The position numbers and the translations under genes are program-made. Shown in pieces: positions 1 to 9,016 of a stretch of DNA of 64,000 bases. Source of the DNA: Algoriphagus litoralis (GTDB lineage: Bacteria > Bacteroidota > Bacteroidia > Cytophagales > Cyclobacteriaceae); NCBI RefSeq assembly GCF_003259255.1, contig NZ_QGOL01000007.1, positions 62,001 to 126,000 of the forward strand, given 5' to 3'. The notes under the pieces were generated by a model that was given only the letters and a program-made list of their open reading frames with translations, was not told the origin of the DNA and did no database searches. Positions within the stretch are counted from its first letter, which is position 1. Every line of letters begins with the position of its first letter.

Positions 1-220
1 TGAACACATCCATGGCCCGGAGCCGCTGGCAGATCGTGATTCCGTCCATTTCGGGCAGCATGACATCCAAAACAAGCAAGTCAAATTCCTCTGAACTGGC
101 CTTTTCAAAACCTCTCCGTCCGTGATCACAGACAGTCACTTCATATCCTGAATCCTGCAAGTGCAGCAGAAGTAACTGGTTAATATTGATATCGTCCTCT
201 ACGACAAGAATTTTTTTCAT
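1..220 (-). CDS. Response regulator receiver domain, truncated by window edge
   Basis: The reverse strand from 220 encodes the N-terminal 73 residues of a two-component response regulator. It starts MKKILVVEDD, giving the acidic pair of the receiver fold, and reaches the phospho-acceptor aspartate in the stretch LLVLDVMLPEMDG. The phospho-accepting Asp is therefore present. The output domain lies outside the window, so it cannot be said whether this is an OmpR-type DNA-binding regulator, although the DVMLPEMDG form is common in that class. It is divergent from hppA with a 267-bp gap. A weak -7-like box (TACTTTCG on the minus strand, 261-268) lies 40 bp upstream. Confidence 0.9.
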   Translation of the reverse strand, partial: MKKILVVEDDININQLLLLHLQDSGYEVTVCDHGRRGFEKASSEEFDLLVLDVMLPEMDGITICQRLRAMDVF

Positions 221-415
221 ACTATTCCAAAACGAAGGGCAAACTAGACTTAATTGTTCACGAAAGTATCACAATGGACAAGTTCCTCATTCTGAATTAA
301 TGAGCAGAATGATCGATTGATTGGGATGAAGTAGTGTTAAAAATATACCCAGATCAAGAATAGAATTCAAAAAATCAAAGAAAAGACAGAATGAGATCTT
401 CAATTCAATATAGAA

Positions 416-445
416 TTGGCAGGTATTGGATTAATTCTATATTTG
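416..445 (+). promoter_or_regulatory. Bacteroidota-type promoter of hppA
   Basis: TTG at 416-418, a 19-nt spacer, and TATATTTG at 438-445 fit the Bacteroidota housekeeping promoter (-33 TTG, -7 TAnnTTTG) exactly. The start codon of hppA is 43 nt downstream. The inverted heptamers TAGAATT (411-417) and AATTCTA (433-439) frame the spacer, and another TAGAATT lies at 361-367. This suggests, but does not prove, a regulator binding over the promoter. Confidence 0.65.
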
Positions 446-487
446 CCCAATTAATTATCAAAAACCCAAATCATATCAAAATATAGT

Positions 488-2701
488 ATGGAACAAGCGT
501 TGATTTATATGGTCCCGGCACTTGGTGTGTTGGGTCTTATTGTGATGGCTGTGAAATCTTCCTGGGTCGTCAAACAAGAGACAGGAGATAAAAACATGGT
601 AGAACTTGCCGGCTACATAGCGGACGGTGCCATGGCATTTTTAAGAGCAGAATGGAAGGTGCTTTCCTATTTTGCCATTATTGCAGCCATTGTTTTGGCC
701 TGGTCTGGGATGCTCGTAGAAACCTCCCACCCAACTATTGCAATCTCATTTATTATTGGCGCTTTTCTTTCAGCATTTGCAGGCTATATCGGGATGAAAA
801 TTGCCACGAAAGCCAATGTGAGAACGACCCAAGCCGCTCGAACCAGTCTCAAACATGCACTGAAAGTTTCCTTCACAGGCGGATCTGTGATGGGGCTAGG
901 TGTAGCCGGATTGGCCGTATTAGGATTGGGCGCACTTTTCATCATTTTATATCAAGTATTCGTAGTCAGTGTAGGTGCTGGAGTAAACGGCATCGAAATG
1001 GAAAAAGCCCTCGAAGTATTGGCAGGATTTTCATTAGGTGCTGAATCTATCGCACTTTTTGCCCGAGTGGGCGGCGGTATTTACACTAAAGCTGCTGACG
1101 TAGGAGCTGACTTGGTAGGAAAAGTTGAAGCGGGAATTCCCGAAGACGACGTAAGAAACCCTGCCACAATCGCTGACAACGTAGGAGACAATGTAGGAGA
1201 CGTAGCAGGAATGGGTGCCGATTTGTTTGGTTCTTATGTGGCTACGATTTTGGCTACCATGGTATTGGGTAGAGAAATTGTATCGGTAGATGCTTTTGGC
1301 GGAATCGCGCCGATATTACTTCCAATGGTTTTGGCAGGTTTGGGAATTGTATTTTCGATCCTAGGGATGGCCTTTGTTACCATCAAGGATGACAAAGGTG
1401 ACGTGCAAAAAGCACTTAACATGGGTAACTGGTCTTCGATCCTTTTCACCGGTATTGCTTCATTCTTTGTGGTGCAATACATGTTGCCTGAGACCCTTTC
1501 TATCCGAGGCTATGAATTCACCAATATGGATGTGTTTTATGCCATTGTTTTGGGATTAGTGGTCGGCACATTGATGTCTATCATTACTGAATACTATACA
1601 GCCATGGGTAAGCGACCTGTATTATCCATCATCAAGCAATCAGGCACCGGTCACGCCACGAATATTATCGGTGGGCTTTCAGTTGGCATGGAATCCACAG
1701 TGCTCCCCATCCTCGTATTGGCAGGCGGTATTTATGGTTCCTATGAGTTTGCGGGACTGTACGGTGTAGCCATCGCTGCAGCGGGAATGATGGCAACCAC
1801 AGCTATGCAATTGGCTATAGATGCCTTCGGACCGATTGCGGATAATGCAGGTGGAATCGCGGAGATGTCCCAACTTCCTGAAGAAGTAAGGGGACGTACG
1901 GATATTTTGGATGCGGTAGGCAATACTACAGCAGCTACCGGGAAAGGATTCGCCATCGCTTCAGCAGCCTTGACTTCCTTGGCCTTGTTTGCTGCATTTG
2001 TTGGTATCGCAGGCATTGACGCCATTGACATCTACAAGGCAGACGTACTTGCCGGACTCTTCGTTGGGGGAATGATTCCATTTATCTTCTCTTCGCTTGC
2101 TATTGCTGCAGTAGGTCGTGCAGCCATGGACATGGTGAATGAAGTAAGACGACAGTTTAGAGAGATACCAGGTATCATGGAGTATAAATCCAAGCCTGAA
2201 TACGAGAAGTGCGTGGAGATCTCTACCAAAGCTTCGATCCGAGAAATGATCGCTCCGGGTGCTATTGCACTACTTTCCCCTATTATCATTGGTTTTGCTT
2301 TTGGACCGGAAGTTCTTGGTGGGACACTCGCAGGAGTGACCGTTTCTGGGGTTTTGATGGGCATTTTCCAATCCAATGCCGGTGGTGCATGGGACAATGC
2401 CAAGAAGTCATTTGAAAAAGGTGTAGAAATCAACGGAGAGATGTACTATAAGAAATCCGAGCCGCATAAAGCTTCTGTGACTGGAGATACTGTTGGTGAT
2501 CCTTTCAAAGACACATCAGGCCCATCTATGAATATTCTTATCAAGCTCATGTCCATTGTTGCCTTAGTGATAGCACCGCATATTTCTGAAGGTACCCATC
2601 ATTCTGTAGCTGAACATGTGGTGAAGAAGGAAGTGAAAAAAGAAATCACTGTCGTAAATGGTAAAAAAGTAGAAACCGAAACAATCACAATTACCAAATA
2701 A
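488..2701 (+). CDS. hppA: Membrane-bound ion-translocating pyrophosphatase
   Basis: 737-residue integral membrane pyrophosphatase that hydrolyses PPi and pumps Na+ and/or H+ across the inner membrane. The family signature is clear: [16 protein letters not shown] followed by the acidic DNVGDNVGD segment that binds Mg-PPi, and about 16 hydrophobic segments. In [10 protein letters not shown] (residues 478-487) Ala482 and Gly485 occupy the positions that separate K+-dependent enzymes (Ala and Gly/Ala) from K+-independent ones (Lys and Thr), so a K+-dependent enzyme is predicted. Ion specificity cannot be settled by eye; Na+ and Na+/H+ types are known in Bacteroidota. The C-terminus carries an extra Lys/Glu/Val-rich tail of about 35 residues. 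It is monocistronic, with its own promoter and terminator. Confidence 0.96.
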   Translation: MEQALIYMVPALGVLGLIVMAVKSSWVVKQETGDKNMVELAGYIADGAMAFLRAEWKVLSYFAIIAAIVLAWSGMLVETSHPTIAISFIIGAFLSAFAGYIGMKIATKANVRTTQAARTSLKHALKVSFTGGSVMGLGVAGLAVLGLGALFIILYQVFVVSVGAGVNGIEMEKALEVLAGFSLGAESIALFARVGGGIYTKAADVGADLVGKVEAGIPEDDVRNPATIADNVGDNVGDVAGMGADLFGSYVATILATMVLGREIVSVDAFGGIAPILLPMVLAGLGIVFSILGMAFVTIKDDKGDVQKALNMGNWSSILFTGIASFFVVQYMLPETLSIRGYEFTNMDVFYAIVLGLVVGTLMSIITEYYTAMGKRPVLSIIKQSGTGHATNIIGGLSVGMESTVLPILVLAGGIYGSYEFAGLYGVAIAAAGMMATTAMQLAIDAFGPIADNAGGIAEMSQLPEEVRGRTDILDAVGNTTAATGKGFAIASAALTSLALFAAFVGIAGIDAIDIYKADVLAGLFVGGMIPFIFSSLAIAAVGRAAMDMVNEVRRQFREIPGIMEYKSKPEYEKCVEISTKASIREMIAPGAIALLSPIIIGFAFGPEVLGGTLAGVTVSGVLMGIFQSNAGGAWDNAKKSFEKGVEINGEMYYKKSEPHKASVTGDTVGDPFKDTSGPSMNILIKLMSIVALVIAPHISEGTHHSVAEHVVKKEVKKEITVVNGKKVETETITITK

Positions 2702-2720
2702 ATAAAACAATCAACCAATT

Positions 2721-2755
2721 AGAGGCCATTCAGCACTGCTGAGTGGCCTTTTTTA
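2721..2755 (+). terminator. Rho-independent terminator after hppA
   Basis: AGGCCATTCAGCA pairs with TGCTGAGTGGCCT with one mismatch, a very short loop, followed by six T. It lies 20 nt after the hppA stop codon. Confidence 0.9.
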
Positions 2756-3125
2756 TTACATAGGAATTATTCTAATCTCTTTCTTTTGTGGAAAAAAATG
2801 ATCCTGAACAGCAACAAGGATTTGTTAAATTTATTCTTGTTTTTATTTAGTTCTCAGTCATTTAGCATGGATTAAAACAGTTCATCCAAAGTTAACTTTA
2901 CTAAGAAACTTATATTTTTCTTTGAATTTTTTAACAGATCCACTAAATTAATTTTTAGCCATTGAAACAGCTGAATAGTTTGGCTTGAATCCAAGCGCCC
3001 TTCAATACACTATTCTGTTTCGTCAAAGACCCAATAACCTGCCAAAACCCGGAGTGTTTAATGGCTATTTGCCATAGATACCGCCATGATTTTAAACTTT
3101 TATCAATCAACAAACCAAAACTATC
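2756..3125. other. 370-bp AT-rich leader region before the SusC gene
   Basis: No coding sequence was found. The region holds two small hairpins: GCTTG/CAAGC around 2983-2996 and ATGGC/GCCAT at 3061-3075. No good TTG/TAnnTTTG promoter was seen. It must contain the promoter and 5' leader of the susC-susD operon. Confidence 0.5.
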
Positions 3126-6100
3126 ATGAGGAAGAGCTACAAATTCGCTTTATCACTTCTGGTAACTTTATTGACATGTAGCCAGCTATATGCTCAAATA
3201 ACAGTTACTGGGAAAGTCACCTCTCAGGAGGACGGACTCCCACTTCCCGGAGTAAGTATCTTGTTGGAAGGATCCAGTGTAGGTACAGTCACAGATATCA
3301 ATGGGATGTATTCCATTTCTGTACCGAATTCGGAGTCTACCTTGGTATTCTCTTTCATTGGCTTCGAGTCTAAAAGTATAGTCGTAGGGAATACAACGAC
3401 CCACAATGTCACTATGGGTCAGTCCCTTTCGCAATTAGACGAGGTGATTGTGACGGCATTTGGTATTTCCCAAGAAAAAAAGTCATTAGGCTATGCAGCC
3501 CAGAGTATCGATGCAGAAGCTATTACTAAATCCAGGCAACCCAACTTGGTGAATTCGCTCCAAGGGCAGGTGGCTGGTGTTCAAGTGACCAATTCAGGAG
3601 GTGCACCCGGACAATCGGCCAGAATAATCATCCGTGGGATAAACTCCTTGGATCCTTCTGCAGATAACCAGCCCCTATTTGTTGTAGACGGGGTTCCGGT
3701 GGATAATTCAACTGTAGAATCAAGCGGTACACCACGGGGAATGTCTAACCGAATCGCTGACATCAATCCGAATGATATTGAATCCATGTCCATCCTCAAA
3801 GGTGCCGCTGCAACAGCACTCTATGGTGTCCGTGCGGCCAACGGAGCAGTAATTATCACTACCAAAAAAGGTAAGGATGGGCAAATCCGTGTGGATTTCA
3901 ATTCTTCACTGGGTTTTGATAAACTGGTCAAAAAGCCACGGTTGCAGGATCAGTATGGGCAGGGCTTCAGTGGAGTGAGAGACGACAGCAGCTTTTGGCC
4001 AGCCTGGGGAGCCAACATAGCTGAAGAAAATGACCCCAACTATGTCTACCAAGACAATTGGACAAGAGCATTTGATACCGGGATGCAAGTGGACAACAGC
4101 TTGAGCGTATCTGGAGGGAATGAGCGTGCGACATTCTACGGTTCATTGGGCAGGTTGGATCAAAGTGGAATTATTCCATTTTCTGACTGGCAACGAACCA
4201 CCGCCAAGTTATCAGGGACCATTACAACCAGCGAAAAATTCAATTTTTCCGGATCTATGAATTATTCCAATTCGGGAGGCAATCGCGTTCCTCATGATCG
4301 GTTTTTGGAGCGGATGATGTATTGGGCCGAAACGCAGGATGTCCGGGATTACATCAATCCTGATGGCACCATGCGTTCTGTCGGTGGTAATACAAACCCA
4401 ATTTATGATGCACGGTTTTCCACGTATGAAGACGACGTCAATCGGATCATCGGAAACCTAAACTTTAACTACAGCCCCACCAAGTGGTTGACTTTCTCCT
4501 ATCGGGTAGGGCTCGACAACTATACCGATTCGAGAACTGAGATTACACCCGGCCCAATGGGCATCGACGGGGAACAGGCCCTAAGCGCCACAGGATTCAT
4601 AGAAGAGACGCGGATAATCAGTCGGGATCTGACTTCCAATTTCTTCATCACTTTAAAAAAACAGTGGAATGAAAACTGGAACACCAGCCTAAGAGTGGGA
4701 AATGATATTTTCCAAAGACAGTTTGATCGGGTATCCCTATCGGGAAGCAATTTTGTCATTCCAGGGTTTTACAACATCAGCAACACCACCCAAGTCTTTG
4801 CCAGTCAAGGAAAGAGCATCCGAAGATTGGTGGGTTTTTATGGGGATTTGATGGTGGATTATAAGAATTTCTTATTTCTAAATGTGACCGGAAGAAATGA
4901 CTTGTCTTCTACCCTGCCCCAGGGAAACAATTCCTTCTTTTACCCCTCGGTGAATTTGAGCTACGCCTTTAGCGAACAGTTGAGTCTACCTGCGTGGATC
5001 ACTTTTGGTAAGTTTAGAGCATCGGTAGCTCAAGTTGGAAAGGATACCAACCCGCATGTTTTGGGTGCTACTTTTGTTTCGCCTAGTGTTTTTCCACTTA
5101 ATGGACAGGTTGGATTTTCCAGAAATTCAGTTTTTGGAGACCCTGCACTTCGTCCAGAATTGACAACATCTTACGAGTTTGGAACTCAGCTAGCTTTTTT
5201 CAACAACCGTGCAAATCTGGACGTGACCTATTATAAGTCAAATTCAAAAGACCAGATTATTCCCGTTCCGATTTCAGATGCTACTGGATTTTCATCCTAC
5301 ATCACCAATGCAGGTGAAATCGAAAATAGAGGATGGGAAATAGTAGTAGGCGGTACGCCGATCCAGCAGGGGGATTTTCGTTGGGATGTCACTGCAAACC
5401 TCACCACCAACCGAAATGAAATCAAAGAAATCCGTGAAGGGATCGATGAAATAGTGGTAGGATCCCAATTTGGCTATGTTGGCAGTACTGTGACCATGAT
5501 TTTGAAAGAAGGGCAAGCCTATGGTAATATTTATGGAAGTAGCTATGTCAGACCTGGAGCAGACCCCGAGTCAGATTTTCTGGACAGGGACTTGCCCATA
5601 TTAATCGGAGCTAATGGATTCCCGGTAAGGACAGGAACGCAACTTGTCTTGGGTAATGCAGTACCCAAACTATTTGGCGGTATAAGAAACGACTTTAGTT
5701 ACAAAGGTTTCGAACTCTCCTTTTTGGTTGATTTCAGATCGGGAGTTGAGCAATACAGCCAATTTGACAATTTCCTCTCTGCATTCGGAAAGCAGGAAGC
5801 TTCTCTTGCCAGAAATGACTTTAGAGTATTCGAGGGTGTCTTGGCGGATGGATCCCAAAACACCAAAGAAGTATGGCTCGGACAGGGAGTTGGACCTGAC
5901 GGGGTAAGTTATGGAGCGGGATATTGGAGAAATTATTACCGAACGACATCAGAGAATTTCGTTTTGGATGCGAGCTTTATCAAGTTGAGAAACATCACGC
6001 TTGCTTATAGCTTGCAACCGGAGGTAATCGAAAAGACCCCATTCCGGACAGCCCGAATATCAGTTGCTGCCAATAATATCATTCTCTATACCCCATGGGA

Positions 6101-6215
6101 TGGATTTGATCCGGAATCTTTCTCTGCCGGGGCAGGCGGAAATGCGGTAGGGTTTACCGGATTGGGATTTCCCGGCGTACAGAGTGTATTTTTTACCTTG
6201 AATCTAGGCCTTTAA
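3126..6215 (+). CDS. SusC/RagA-family TonB-linked outer-membrane transporter
   Basis: 1029-residue TonB-dependent outer-membrane channel that forms a lidded pair with the SusD-type lipoprotein encoded next. A signal peptide ends near residue 23 (SQLYA|Q). A carboxypeptidase-regulatory-like beta-sandwich covers about 26-105, and the TonB-box-like DEVIVTAFG is at 105-113. The plug domain follows, with the typical NSLQGQVAGVQV and VVDGVPVDN motifs, and then the beta barrel, ending in an aromatic-containing strand (VFFTLNLGL). There is no N-terminal STN domain, so it is not of the FecA-like anti-sigma-signalling type. No glycoside hydrolase or polysaccharide lyase lies nearby, so the substrate is unknown; peptides are possible given the peptidases downstream. 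Confidence 0.95.
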   Translation: MRKSYKFALSLLVTLLTCSQLYAQITVTGKVTSQEDGLPLPGVSILLEGSSVGTVTDINGMYSISVPNSESTLVFSFIGFESKSIVVGNTTTHNVTMGQSLSQLDEVIVTAFGISQEKKSLGYAAQSIDAEAITKSRQPNLVNSLQGQVAGVQVTNSGGAPGQSARIIIRGINSLDPSADNQPLFVVDGVPVDNSTVESSGTPRGMSNRIADINPNDIESMSILKGAAATALYGVRAANGAVIITTKKGKDGQIRVDFNSSLGFDKLVKKPRLQDQYGQGFSGVRDDSSFWPAWGANIAEENDPNYVYQDNWTRAFDTGMQVDNSLSVSGGNERATFYGSLGRLDQSGIIPFSDWQRTTAKLSGTITTSEKFNFSGSMNYSNSGGNRVPHDRFLERMMYWAETQDVRDYINPDGTMRSVGGNTNPIYDARFSTYEDDVNRIIGNLNFNYSPTKWLTFSYRVGLDNYTDSRTEITPGPMGIDGEQALSATGFIEETRIISRDLTSNFFITLKKQWNENWNTSLRVGNDIFQRQFDRVSLSGSNFVIPGFYNISNTTQVFASQGKSIRRLVGFYGDLMVDYKNFLFLNVTGRNDLSSTLPQGNNSFFYPSVNLSYAFSEQLSLPAWITFGKFRASVAQVGKDTNPHVLGATFVSPSVFPLNGQVGFSRNSVFGDPALRPELTTSYEFGTQLAFFNNRANLDVTYYKSNSKDQIIPVPISDATGFSSYITNAGEIENRGWEIVVGGTPIQQGDFRWDVTANLTTNRNEIKEIREGIDEIVVGSQFGYVGSTVTMILKEGQAYGNIYGSSYVRPGADPESDFLDRDLPILIGANGFPVRTGTQLVLGNAVPKLFGGIRNDFSYKGFELSFLVDFRSGVEQYSQFDNFLSAFGKQEASLARNDFRVFEGVLADGSQNTKEVWLGQGVGPDGVSYGAGYWRNYYRTTSENFVLDASFIKLRNITLAYSLQPEVIEKTPFRTARISVAANNIILYTPWDGFDPESFSAGAGGNAVGFTGLGFPGVQSVFFTLNLGL

Positions 6216-6234
6216 CCTGCTCAACAACGAAAAG

Positions 6235-7647
6235 ATGAAAATCAGAAATAAATATACTGCGATCATTGGCTCTTCTCTATTATTGGCCTTTTCTTCCTGT
6301 GATTCCTTCCTGGATGTCAACGAAAATCCCAATAACCCCGAAGATGCACCCATTTCGGGATTGATGACCAATAGCACATTCGAAACAGCCCTCAATGTAC
6401 AGCGGGCAGGTAGTGCGACTAGTAATTTTGTCCAATACTTGGCTTCTCCAAACCCCAGCGGTGGATCTGATGTCATGGATAGACTGGACTACAGCACGAC
6501 CTGGTTCAACTTTTACAACGTCATGACTGATGTCAACGAGATCATCAGAAAATCCGAAGAATCCGGTGCAAACCATTACCTAGGCGCCGGACAGGTATTA
6601 ATGGCCTTAAATCTAGGTATGACAGTGGATCTATTTGGGGATGTGCCGTTTTCGCAAAGCTTCAATTTCGAAACTGTCACACCCAGCTATGATGATGACC
6701 AGATTCTTTACGACCAGATTATCAGTCTCTTGGACCAAGGCATTACCAACTTACAGTCGGAATCATCTATTTCCATCGGAGGAGATGACTTTATTTTCCA
6801 AGGAGATATCACAGCTTGGATCAAATTTGCAAATACGCTGAAGGCCAGATTCCTGATTCATACCAAATCCACATCAGGATATAGTGCAGCTGCAGTTCTT
6901 CAGGCTGTGGATGGAGGATTTACCTCCAATGCAGACGATGCTGTTGTAGAGTTCTTCGAACAACGGTTCAATCCGTGGGCACAGGTGGCGATAAACAATG
7001 AAAATTTGCTTTTGGGAGGTTGGATCTCAGAACAATTCATTCAGGCTTTAGACGGGACCACCTACCCAGTGGTAGACCCAAGACTTCCCTTGATGGTTGG
7101 AACTACAGACGATGGCGAATTTATCGGAACAGTCAACGGCGAAGGCCGTGGAGACGCACCCGAGCAAGGGGCAAGATCTACTTTGGTACCGGGTCAGTTT
7201 TACACCTCGGAGCAGTCTCCGGTATTGATCGCTACCTATGCAGAATTGAAATTCATCGAAGCGGAAGCTGCACTGGAAACAAATCCTGCAAGAGCCTACG
7301 CAGCTTATTTGGCAGGCATAGGAGCACACATGGATATGCTGGAAGTGGATGAAGCAGCAAAAAATGCTTATCTCGCCCATCCAACAGTGAGTATGGGAGC
7401 AGAGAACCTGACACTTGCAGATATTATGAAAGAAAAATGGGTGGCCCTGTTTCTTCACCCAGAAACATGGAATGATGCAAGACGCTTTGACTACGGGTAC
7501 AAAGACATGACTCTGCCTGTAAATCTCAATCCGGATTTAAATAACCAATTCATCCGAAGACTAGCCTATCCAGATAGTGAAATCAGTAGAAACGGAAATA
7601 ATGTCCCCGAGGTGACACTGTTGGATCGCATCTGGTGGAATCAGTAA
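6235..7647 (+). CDS. SusD/RagB-family nutrient-binding outer-membrane lipoprotein
   Basis: 470-residue surface lipoprotein expected to form the substrate-binding lid over the SusC partner. The signal peptide ends in a lipobox with Cys at residue 23 (AFSSC), followed by DSFLDVNENPNNP, typical of the shorter SusD-like subfamily. The mid-region has the helical TPR-like pattern of the family (YLGAGQVLMALNLG), and the C-terminal part has RRLAYPDSE and LLDRIWWNQ, usual ends for this group. It starts 19 nt after susC and shares its transcript, and is followed at once by a strong terminator. Ligand unknown. Confidence 0.94.
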   Translation: MKIRNKYTAIIGSSLLLAFSSCDSFLDVNENPNNPEDAPISGLMTNSTFETALNVQRAGSATSNFVQYLASPNPSGGSDVMDRLDYSTTWFNFYNVMTDVNEIIRKSEESGANHYLGAGQVLMALNLGMTVDLFGDVPFSQSFNFETVTPSYDDDQILYDQIISLLDQGITNLQSESSISIGGDDFIFQGDITAWIKFANTLKARFLIHTKSTSGYSAAAVLQAVDGGFTSNADDAVVEFFEQRFNPWAQVAINNENLLLGGWISEQFIQALDGTTYPVVDPRLPLMVGTTDDGEFIGTVNGEGRGDAPEQGARSTLVPGQFYTSEQSPVLIATYAELKFIEAEAALETNPARAYAAYLAGIGAHMDMLEVDEAAKNAYLAHPTVSMGAENLTLADIMKEKWVALFLHPETWNDARRFDYGYKDMTLPVNLNPDLNNQFIRRLAYPDSEISRNGNNVPEVTLLDRIWWNQ

Positions 7648-7665
7648 TCTTTCGCATTTTTATCC

Positions 7666-7697
7666 AGTCTCCTGTTTATAGCAGGAGACTTTTTTTA
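7666..7697 (+). terminator. Terminator after the susC-susD operon
   Basis: AGTCTCCTG and CAGGAGACT form a perfect 9-bp stem around a 7-nt loop, followed by seven or more T. It separates the susCD transcript from the peptidase gene whose ATG is only 10 nt downstream, so that gene is either read through or transcribed from a promoter overlapping the terminator. Confidence 0.92.
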
Positions 7698-7706
7698 TTT
7701 TCATCC

Positions 7707-9014
7707 ATGAAAAAATTCCTATTCGGTATAGCTGTACTTCTAAGCTCCTGCACTGTTCAGAAAATAAACAAGTCGCTCTCCAAATCGGATATCTTTGACA
7801 AAGGACATCTTGGGTTTATGTTGGTAGATCCGGATAAAGAAAAACCTCTGGTTGCCATCAACGCCGACAAATACTTTATCCCGGCTTCCAATACCAAGCT
7901 GTTTACCTTTTACACGGCCTATTCAATTTTGGGTGATGATCTGGTCAATGGCCTCAATTATTTGGAAAGGGGCGATTCCTTGATCTTTTGGGGCACTGGA
8001 GACCCGAGTTTTCTCCATCCTGATTTGAAAAATGAGAAAGTCTTGGAATTTCTTAAAAACTCCGACAAGCAACTTTACCTCTTGGATAATTTCGACCAGG
8101 TAAGTGCTTTCGGTCCGGGCTGGTCTTGGGATTGGTACAACGCCTATTATGCTACCGAGCGATCGGCATTTCCAATTTATGGGAATGTGGTCCGCTTCGC
8201 AAAAGGAAGAGCTACGCAAAAGATCTCAGTTATTCCTGAGCGGTTTAGACCATTTCTATCTGGAAAAGAAACCGAAAACTGGCAGGGTTACCGATTTAGA
8301 AGAGATCGAGTTTCCAATCTGTTTTCTTATGAAATCCCAGAAAATAACCTGAATGAGGACTTTGAAACTGATATTCCCTTTATCACCTCTGCCGAAAACA
8401 CATCAGTCATGCTCTCCGAACTGCTTGGAAAGAATGTTGAACTGATCAAGAACAAATCCTACTTAACCCTCGATCCCTCGAAACTTCAGACACATCCCGC
8501 CGACAGCATCTATGCCCAGATGATGAAAATCAGCGACAATTTCCTAGCTGAACAACTTTTACTTTTGGTCTCTGATCAGCTGACAAATACACTCAGTACT
8601 GCGGATGCAATTGATTATGCCCGGGAAAACCTCTTAAAAGAACTTCCTGACGAGCCTGTATGGTATGACGGTTCTGGACTTTCTTCCAGAAATATGTTCA
8701 CTCCGAGGTCCATCATTAGCTTGCTTGGGAAAATACGCGAAGAAGTGCCTTTGGAGAAAATTAAAGCCTATTTCCCTGCAGGTGGAGAATCAGGAACGAT
8801 TCGTAATTGGTACAATGCCGATGAAGGCCAAGCTCCCTACATCTACGCCAAAACCGGAACCTTGAGCATGGCTAATTCCCTCAGCGGCTACTTGATCACC
8901 AAGAGTGGGAAGATCCTCCATTTTTCCTGCATGATGAATAATTACCAAATCCCAAGCAACGACTTGAAAACTGAGCTTCAAGAAGTACTTTATCACATTC
9001 ACGACCGCTACTAA
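7707..9014 (+). CDS. dacB: PBP4-type D-alanyl-D-alanine carboxypeptidase/endopeptidase (peptidase S13)
   Basis: 435-residue low-molecular-weight penicillin-binding protein that trims or cleaves peptidoglycan peptides in the periplasm. The three active-site motifs of family S13 are visible: S61-N-T-K64 (PASNTK), S276-D-N278 (KISDN) and K382-T-G384 (AKTGTLS). The ATG at 7707 is preferred over an earlier in-frame start inside the upstream terminator because it gives a proper lipoprotein signal: MKKFLFGIAVLLSSC, lipobox Cys at 15. It is the first gene of a compact operon; the S9 peptidase gene begins 2 nt after its stop. Confidence 0.9.
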   Translation: MKKFLFGIAVLLSSCTVQKINKSLSKSDIFDKGHLGFMLVDPDKEKPLVAINADKYFIPASNTKLFTFYTAYSILGDDLVNGLNYLERGDSLIFWGTGDPSFLHPDLKNEKVLEFLKNSDKQLYLLDNFDQVSAFGPGWSWDWYNAYYATERSAFPIYGNVVRFAKGRATQKISVIPERFRPFLSGKETENWQGYRFRRDRVSNLFSYEIPENNLNEDFETDIPFITSAENTSVMLSELLGKNVELIKNKSYLTLDPSKLQTHPADSIYAQMMKISDNFLAEQLLLLVSDQLTNTLSTADAIDYARENLLKELPDEPVWYDGSGLSSRNMFTPRSIISLLGKIREEVPLEKIKAYFPAGGESGTIRNWYNADEGQAPYIYAKTGTLSMANSLSGYLITKSGKILHFSCMMNNYQIPSNDLKTELQEVLYHIHDRY

Positions 9015-9016
9015 TT

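Noticed and set aside
3001..3125. Promoter for susC in the CTATTTGCC stretch
   Set aside because: The TATTTG core lacks the two variable bases of TAnnTTTG and has no TTG partner at about 20 nt; too weak to report as a promoter.
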